NCBI GenBank assembly: GCA_023213395.1
Contig: CM041465.1
Coordinates: 240,381,741-240,445,740, forward strand
Source of the DNA: Cycas panzhihuaensis
Taxonomy: Eukaryota > Cycadophyta
Reading direction: 5' to 3'
DNA: 64,000 nucleotides
Below are positions 57,131 to 64,000 of the stretch, one piece after another. Both the position numbers and the translations under genes were made by a program. Below the pieces are notes generated by a model. The model saw only the letters and a program-made list of their open reading frames with translations. It had not been told where the DNA came from and did no database searches. Position 1 is the stretch's first letter. Each line of letters begins with the position of its first letter.

Positions 57131-59640
57131 TGGGGAAAGGAAGTGCCATTAGCACTCCCTTTCACTTGCTAGAGGGAGGTATTTAAGATCAAAGGTGATG
57201 AGAGGCTCCTAGTTTGAAGTGGCACCCCAGGTATGGATGGGAGTATCAACTAGACCTAAAGCCTCAAGGAGAAGAGTGTGTTACTTAGGATAGCTCCACA
57301 AGATTCCCATTATCAACATTCTAGCAGTTATGGTATAGAGCTCATCAACGATCAAGAAGGGCTTCCCCTTCCCAGTAGGTTGGGAGAGTGCCCTTCAAAA
57401 GTCATAATGACTTAGGTGGATGGGAATAGTCTTAGGGAGTGCCAAAATTTTAGAAGGAAGATTATCCATATAAAAGTTATATTATGAAGAGGAAGTCCCA
57501 ATGGCCTCTTTGGCTACTTGAGATCTCATGATGACGCATAAAGGAATGGTCTTAAGCATTTGAATAACTCTCTTTCCCTTATTGCTAGATTGGAAGGATG
57601 GAGAGGTTTGAGGGCAGGAACTAGGAGGAGAAGATGAGTTCCTCACCCTTTTTCCTTTCACTTGCATGGAATGGGGGTTATAAGATCATCCCCATATTCC
57701 TATTTCCTCTATTTTGGGTATGCTAAGGAGAGGGTTGGAACTTAAGCTCCTTTGTTGTACATTTGAATGAATGTATAATAGAAGTTGATGGGTCTAAGGT
57801 CTTCTCCATTTAGTGGGTAAAGGCCTTGGTGGTTGTTAGGATCATTGGTCATGTAATAGAGGGGGTACCTTTCATCATCATGATGACTTGAGAGGTTCCT
57901 TGAGACCTACCTAGATCTTAATAGCCTTAAGTGCCAAGCATTTGGCTATGACAAAATCACACATTGTTGCCCCCATTTTGAGAACTTCAACATGGACTTC
58001 AGGATGGAAGGAATTCACAAAAAGGTCTCTCTTTAATTCCTCAAGCAACGTGGCCTTCGTGGAATGAAAAAGGTCATGAAAGTGCCTCATAAATTCATGA
58101 TTCATCTCCTCGTGACCTTGTTTGAGTGAGAGTAGGGTATTGATCCCACTTTTGAAGGGATGAGCTACATCAAAATAATTGATGAATTCACCCATAACAT
58201 ACTAGAAGGAATAAATGGAATGGATGAGGAGATGATAGAACCACTTGAAAGCATCTCCCTACAAAAATAGGGAAAGAGTTTCATTAAGATATGATCGTAG
58301 GCCTACTAGTCGATGCACACCATGGAAAAGCTCCTGACATGCTCGGTTGGGTCTTGTAATAAGGTCCCATTAAATCTAGGTACCTCAGTGGGATGAGGCA
58401 GTAGGTTAGTCCTAGGTGCCTTAATGGATAGTGGAGTCAACCTATAGTCAACAAGGGGCAAACCCTTGGTTGAACTAATGGGTCTACAAAAGAAGAGTAA
58501 GGAGGTAGGTACAGATACCTAAGTCCTCCTTAAGGAGTTTGAGTATAAGGAAGATATGGGTTCCCTCCTACTTAGTGGGAGAGAACCATTCTCATTTAAG
58601 GGAAAGACGGAAAAGAGGTAAGTGGGAAAGAGGGGTCCACTCCCCATTGAGGATATACCCCTTGTTTAGAGAGGTCATAAGGAAAAGAGCCTTAAGGAGG
58701 GGTGAATCCCCCTTATGAAAGCATCATGTGTGGGGTTGCACATGGAGATAGAGAAGGCATGTGTAGGATGGGATTTTTCCCATATAGACCACCTATAGGA
58801 GGTGACACTCCATATAGGTGAAGTGGATCCACCCCATAAATAGGAAGGGGACTTCCTTTTCCATGCCCCCATGGTTGAGATGTATATCTTAGGGGTAGGT
58901 AAAGAGAAGAATCTCTTAGTTAAGATGGGGGATACATGAGGATAGATCCTATGTGGCTCAAAGATGGAGGACATGAGGGTCCCCTAAGTCATTTAAGAGG
59001 GGTATAAACCATAATCAGTTGAGGCATAGTTGCTTGACTTAGGAGAGGCATGCTTAATCCAATTTGATATGTGAGTATACCTTAGATAGTCCTTTGGGCA
59101 TGAGGGATCTATGAAGAAGATGCAATGATAGGGAGTGGCCTTGTCATGGCTATAAGTATGGATTAGGAATAACTAGGAGGCATAGATGAGGAAGAAGGAA
59201 GTGCCATACTATGAAGAATGCTTTCTAGCTATTTCGGGAGTGGCTGGGCACTTGTAGCTTGGAAACATTATTGTAATGCTTCTACAACATCTGTAGGAGG
59301 GGTCCCCACTTACTCATATGAGGTGGAAGGCTCCTTATATGAAATGGAACCTATAGGTCACTCCCCATGGGCACTCTAGCTGAGGAGGTGGTACTCCATG
59401 GACTATGACACACCCATGTCATACATGGGAAAATGGTGGAAGTCTAATTGTTCTTGATCACCCAGATAGAAGATGAGGTCATTACCCTCTTAGGTAAGAC
59501 CTTAGAAAGAGGTTGAAGTTTGTGGTTTTGTTTTAGAAATATAGGTATGGTATGCTCATTTTGACGGATATCCCTCCATAGCCAATTTAGAATCGGACAA
59601 GGGAATGGAGGAATATGGAGACTTTTCCAAAGTGGGAGGG
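57131..59640 (-). pseudogene. Gag of family T element E
   Basis: The N-terminal half (59,480-58,450) is Pro-rich and matches Gag of element F: PWGHGKGSPLPIYGVDPLHL, then GGLYGKNPILHMPSLSP. The capsid domain spans 58,390-57,911: HPTEVPRFNGTLL.., SFSMVCID, GDAFKWFYHLLIHSIYSF, then the open frame MGEFINYFDVAHPFKSGINT, ATLLEELKRDLFVNSFHPEV and EVLKMGATMCDFVIAKCLAL. A basic Ser/Pro tail (57,667-57,482) leads toward the protease. The upper end stops at about 59,640, where a plus-strand LTR begins; the 5' LTR of E is missing. Confidence 0.82.
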
Positions 59641-60153
59641 AGATTATTTCCCAGCTACCAGGAATGGATACAGATAGGTTGACTTAGGTAAGCATAGGTA
59701 TGCTTCTTCCTTTTCACTTTTGTTGTTTCTTTGGAAAGGTTGATAGAAGTATTGCCTCATTGCATGATTGGCTACTTCATTTGTATGATCATCTTACGTC
59801 CATTTGGTTGATCATGCTGCTTGTCGTATTATGAGCCTATAATGACCCACGGGACCTACCTTTCCATAAGGTAGGCATCCCCATGGCACTCTACGACCCT
59901 CCTCGCTACCTCCACATTACCTCGAGCCTCACTTGATTTGTATGACCGATTCATACCCTAATCTTGTACTCTTATCATGACATTTTTGGGAAGTTTATCC
60001 CTTGATGCTTTATTTGGTCTAGTTTGTATGCCTCCCAGACTATCCCTAGCCACCTGGACAGGAGGGCCAGCCCCTCCTAGGCCTTCCACATCACCTTTTA
60101 GGGCTCCCAGAATCCTAATTGTGGCCATTTTAGCTTCCTAGTCCCGTGTTGAT

Positions 60154-60181
60154 GTAAAATAAGTGGTACCATGAAGTTTAC
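60154..60181. repeat. GGTACC palindrome in LTR3
   Basis: GTAAAATAAGTGGTACCATG followed by AAGTTTAC: the left arm is partly decayed; the right arm is identical to that at 5,374-5,401. Confidence 0.65.
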
Positions 60182-60315
60182 CACAGTGCGACTATTGTAA
60201 CTTATTTTTTATATCTGCCATGGTAATTCTTGCCTTTTCCATGGAATTACCACGTGGCCACTCACCCAGCTCATCCCTATTCACGCCCTAAACACTCAAT
60301 TAGGGTTGAGATGGA

Positions 60316-60322
60316 TATAAAA
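60316..60322 (+). promoter_or_regulatory. TATA box of family T LTR3
   Basis: TATAAAA in GGATATAAAACCC, about 670 bases into the LTR and followed by a pyrimidine-rich stretch (TCTCTTGGCTCCCTAACTTG). Same position as in LTR2 and LTR4. Confidence 0.55.
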
Positions 60323-61984
60323 CCCAAAAAGATCATCATTTCACATCTCTTGGCTCCCTAACTTGACTCTCTACTACTACAGTTCTGCTCTTTTCCTCCT
60401 CCCTTCCACAGGTGTGTTTGCAACCCTATGTTTCTTGCTACTCTAACTCAAGACCTACCTGCAATAGCTCCTCTTTGTGGTGGGAGGCCCTCCTCCAAGC
60501 ACTTTCAAGTAAGATTTTCGTGGTTCTCCTTCAACTACACCTCAACAAGTGTCTTCTACAGCCTTTCTTAGGGAAACCTCCTACAAACCTATAGGGACTC
60601 CTCTTTCTTACTAGTTGTAGGGGAAAGTCTGCCCTAGACTCAGCCCAACAGGTACCTTTGGTCTCATTTTCAGAGTTTTATGTGTATTCTTTCCATATTG
60701 GACTTATTTTTAAGTATATTTTCTTGCTCTCTTCCATTTTGGATGTAGTAGAAATTGTCTTTCTTTCAGTTTAGCTCTATACTCTCCTATTTCCACCCCA
60801 TTTTCTCTATTGGTTTTCCTCAAGAAAGTAGTGAGAGAAGGCTCATAAAGGTTGGGCAAAGGGAGTAAGGTGAGATCCATCCCATTTAGACCTACTCCCC
60901 GAGGGCAACCCCTTTCCCATATTTCTTCTCCTACTTCCATACTTTTCTTGGGTTAACTAGGAGAGGGTGGAGTTTTAGCTTATGCTAGTTATCAATGTAC
61001 GCAGCCCTTGCTACACTGATTCCAAGCATGCACTCCCCTTTTTTGGGCCTCCTTCATGCCCCTAACTTTGCTCGGTATCCCTTAGGGTTTGTGTTGAGAC
61101 TTGTGTGATGGATCGATGTCCATAGTGACTCTGTCACATTGTTACCTCTCCAACATCTTGCCCCTACATTCTCATGTTTATTGGCTGTCCATAAATTGCC
61201 ATATACCCATACATTGTTATACCTAAAGGCCATGTGGAGAACTTTAGCAGAGGGTTTTTCCGTCTTGAGGCTGCCCTTCCTTTTTTCTTGCTTGATGTAT
61301 GTGGTTATACTTTGAGGAAAGTTGAGTTGTTTTCAACAGTAGTTACTTTAATTTAAATATAATGTTTTAGCATCCACATTACATATATTTACATACATAT
61401 AGCCTTCTTGCAGCTCCTTCTTGGAAGGGAGAAACTCTTGTATATGCAGGTTCGAAGCGACATCCACAAAGGGAAAAGACATTTGATCCTGGGTAAGCCT
61501 TTACCCTTCTTTTTTCCTTCGCTTTGTTTACCCTTTCTGGCCATCCAAGGGTGGAAGGACCTTTCTCTTAAGAGCATCCAAGTTACCCCTTCATGCGTCT
61601 TCTCTTTCAGATCGAAAGCTACTACAAGGTAGTTGGGTATCATTCGTGGGTCTCAAACTTGCGCTCTGGCACACAGACATCCTACATGGTGTTCACTCTA
61701 CTTATAGATTTTCATCCACACCCTCAACACCAGTTGTTGACCATCTTCATTCCTATTGAGCATAGTGACCATCTTGTAGATGCGTATTTACTGGCAACCA
61801 TACTAGGGACCTACCAGTAAGGGAGCTAGTTTCTATCCCTTTTGTTGGTACTACTACCTTTTAGTAGTTTTCCATACTTATTTCTTTTGTTGGGCAGCCC
61901 CTAACATATACTTTGCATTCTTTTTTGTATGCGATGCTTCTCACATCACCTACGTGGTTTACCTCCATTATTAGAAGACCCTGT

Positions 61985-64000
61985 ATATCATCTTCTTTCA
62001 TCGTCGGATTCTGATTTGACAATGGAAGGATACCCTTTAGATTAGGCTTATCATGCCTTTGCTTCAGGAGCTCATGAGTTTCCCACATCCTTTCTGGGAT
62101 CCACCCAAGAGGGTGATGATCCTATTTAATATTCGGGTGATCAACGTCACCTGCTTGATGTCTATCACTCTACTCATGGAGTAGAGGGCCTATATTCTCT
62201 TGAGACTCATCACCTGAGTAGCGATTCTTATGAGGAGCACCCTGAGGGATCCACTTCATTCAAGGTCCCATCTACCACATACGATTAGGTGGATACTCCT
62301 CCTATTGACGTTGTTGAAGCTCTTAATGAGTGATTTCATGCTGCTCGTCTTCAATCACATCCTAGATCATTTGAAGACGTCTTGCATGTCGGGGCACCTT
62401 CTTCATTTGTGCTTGTCCTGCCATCTTCATCCACATCTACACCTCCCACAATAGGCAACCCCTTTATGCCTACATATCTATCCTATTTGATCTTTACATC
62501 TACCCTTGGGATGACCATTACACCCCCTACTTCTCATCATGGTCCCAACTCTTTGGTGCCCTCTCATGGTATGACTTTCTCCTAGCTTGGGGTTAGCATA
62601 CCTTTCCCTAGTCAAGCCAACATGCCACTTCTCAACATGGCACATGCATTTCTTAGTAGGCCTAGAGGTCCTACTAACACCCCTACTACTAGTCATGTGG
62701 GATCTGCTCCCACGTGCACTCAAATCCAAACTAGTGGTCTTTCTCTTTACATACCCCCAGGCTATACATCTCAACCTTGGGGGCACGGTAAAGGGAACCA
62801 TATTCTGGCTTACAGGGTAGACCCTTTACATCCATATGGGGTTGCGCCACCTACGGGCGGCCCATATGGACAGAACCCGATCCTTCACCCCTTGTTTCTA
62901 ATGTCCTGCATAGCTCCTTATGCTATGTCTTTGCAAGAAAACCTAACTTCCTTTCAAAGCACTTATCCTTAAGTCTCTTTCTAGCAAGGGACATTTCCCC
63001 AAGGAGGGATGGGCCTTCTACCCCCATCTATTCCTTATCCATTACCTTCCACATAGTTTGTTGACCCTATGGTCTAGGCGAGGGCACGTCCCTTCATGGA
63101 TTATAGATCGACACCATTATCTATTAAGGCATTAAGAAATAATTTGCCACCTCATCCTCCTGAAGTTCCTAAGTTAAATGGAACTTTATCATAGGATCCA
63201 ACAGACCATGATCGTAGTTTCTCTATGACGTGCATAGACTACTGGGTCTATGATCACATACTAATGAAATTATTTCCATGATCCCTATAAGGCGATGCCC
63301 TTAAATGGTTTTATCGCCTACCTGCCCATTCCATTTTCTCGTTCCAGCAACTTGTGGATGAGTTCATCAATTATTTTGATGTGGCTCGTCCATTTGAAAG
63401 TTGAATAGAATCCCTCCTTTTGCTTAAACAAGGCCATGATGAGATGAATTATGAATTTATACGACAATTTCATGACCTCCTCTATTCCACTAAGGCTACT
63501 TTGCCTAAGGAATTGAAGAGGGACCTCTTCGTTAATGCACTTTGCCCTAAAGTCCATGTGGAAGTCCTTAAGATGGGGGCAACCACATGCGATTCTGCCA
63601 TTGCAAAGTGCTTAGCATTTGAAGCTATTGAGATTCAGGCTAGACTCAAGAAGTCCCTTAAGTCCTCACAACATCGTGAGGCACCACCCCAAACCAAAGA
63701 AGCCAAACCACAACAATCCACTAGGCCTTCTTCTCATTCGACCAAGAAGACCCTAAACCCACTCATTTCTGCTATATATTCATTCGAATGTACGATGAAG
63801 GAACTTAAATTGCAAGCTTCTTCATCACCCACTTTCAACAAATAAATCCAATAAGCTTCTTAAGCCATTCCCCCTAAGGGTGGTAATACCCAATCCTCTT
63901 AAGTAAGGCAAACTGACTCCTTGCTTGAGAAGAAGTGGTGTTCTGTTCACGGGGAATGTTTCCATGACAATGCACGTTGTCAGGTTCAACATCCTAGGGA
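61985..64000 (+). pseudogene. Gag of family T element F (runs off the window)
   Basis: Plus-strand Gag of the same family as E. The N-terminal part is Pro-rich: 62,622-62,972 carries SRPRGPTNTPTTSHVGSAPT, VDPLHPYGVAPPTGGPYGQN and LHPLFLMSCIAPYAMS. The capsid domain spans 63,150-63,660: PPEVPKLNGTLS, SFSMTCIDYWVYDHILMKLF, GDALKWFYRLPAHSIFSFQQ, then the open frame 63,420-63,845 with HDEMNYEFIRQFHDLLYSTK and ATLPKELKRDLFVNALCPKV. A basic Ser/Pro tail follows, then a zinc-knuckle-like WCSVHGECFHDNARCQVQHP at 63,934-63,993. It is the least damaged T Gag, with three or four stops. Protease and the rest of Pol would lie beyond 64,000. Confidence 0.82.

Larger units (their letters stand above)
59645..61950 (+). 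repeat. Family T LTR, plus orientation (LTR3)
   Basis: Starts TATTTCCCAGCTACCAGG. Landmarks: GGTAAGCATAGGTATGC at 59,687-59,703, CCATGGCACTC at 59,880, a 28-bp GGTACC palindrome at 60,154-60,181, TATA at 60,316, CGAGGGCAACCCCTTTCC at 60,899, TGGCCATCCAAGGG at 61,539. The same series occurs in LTR1 on the minus strand. The right end is approximate (before Gag homology at about 61,985). Open frames at 61,389-61,820 lie in this stretch and have no known domain. Confidence 0.6.

Noticed and set aside
61633-61662. Primer-binding site after LTR3 (TTGGGTATCATTCGTGGG)
   Set aside because: The same block lies well inside LTR1 (about 2,960), so it is LTR sequence or conserved leader; no tRNA match could be confirmed.
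62478-62801. Minus-strand ORF of 107 codons
   Set aside because: Opposite strand of the Pro-rich Gag N-terminus of element F, which aligns with element E Gag.
1-64000. Organelle DNA, rRNA or tRNA gen​es
   Set aside because: No rRNA-like conserved blocks, organelle genes or tRNA cloverleaf with T-loop GTTCGA context were found on either strand by eye.

Overview
This is plant nuclear DNA made almost entirely of decayed LTR retrotransposons. I found no intact host gene, rRNA, tRNA, CRISPR array or organelle segment. Evidence for a plant is the set of families present: Ty1/copia, chromodomain Ty3/gypsy, and Tat-lineage Ty3/gypsy with a second RNase H (aRNH) after integrase. All coding regions are broken. 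Most in-frame stops are TAG where the family has Gln or Trp, as expected after long cytosine methylation and deamination. The repeat density suggests a very large genome, for example a gymnosperm; this is inference and the species cannot be named from the sequence.

Layout, left to right. 0-10.7 kb: pieces of one Tat family, called family T here. They are an antisense-gene tail (1-579), a plus-strand LTR (580-about 2450), a minus-strand LTR (about 2650-5935), its polypurine tract, an aRNH pseudogene (6.5-6.9 kb), and a spliced gene-like unit on the opposite strand with two plant-mobile-domain-like segments (8.2-10.4 kb). 11.6-20.2 kb: a second Tat element, B, minus strand, with Gag, PR, RT, RNase H, INT and aRNH. 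20-23.6 kb: AT-rich, no genes. 23.6-23.9 kb: the LTR and primer-binding site of another minus-strand element, J. 23.9-24.9 kb: a family T gag-PR fragment. 24,916-30,213: a copia element with both LTRs. 30.2-31.9 kb: a family T LTR piece and a second copia gag fragment.

32-59.6 kb can be read as one very large minus-strand family T element (E) split by two later insertions. Its Gag, PR, RT, RH and INT lie at 59.6-53.2 kb. After removing element D (42,789-52,744, perfect CTTAG target duplication), INT is followed by the opposite-strand gene remnant (41.5-42.4 kb), the aRNH (40.2-40.5 kb), a polypurine tract and an LTR. That LTR is itself split by a chromovirus (32,811-39,312, near-perfect target duplication). 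At 59.64 kb E meets, head to head, a second family T copy (F) with its LTR and gag on the plus strand, running off the window.

The most interesting items are: (1) the antisense, intron-bearing, PMD-like gene carried between INT and aRNH in at least three family T copies; (2) element D, whose integrase is followed by a 19-bp minisatellite (about 55 units), readable as a 19-residue repeat, and then by a separate sense ORF of about 560 codons in the envelope position; (3) GGTACC-centred palindromes and a conserved GTAAGT-type donor in the family T LTRs.
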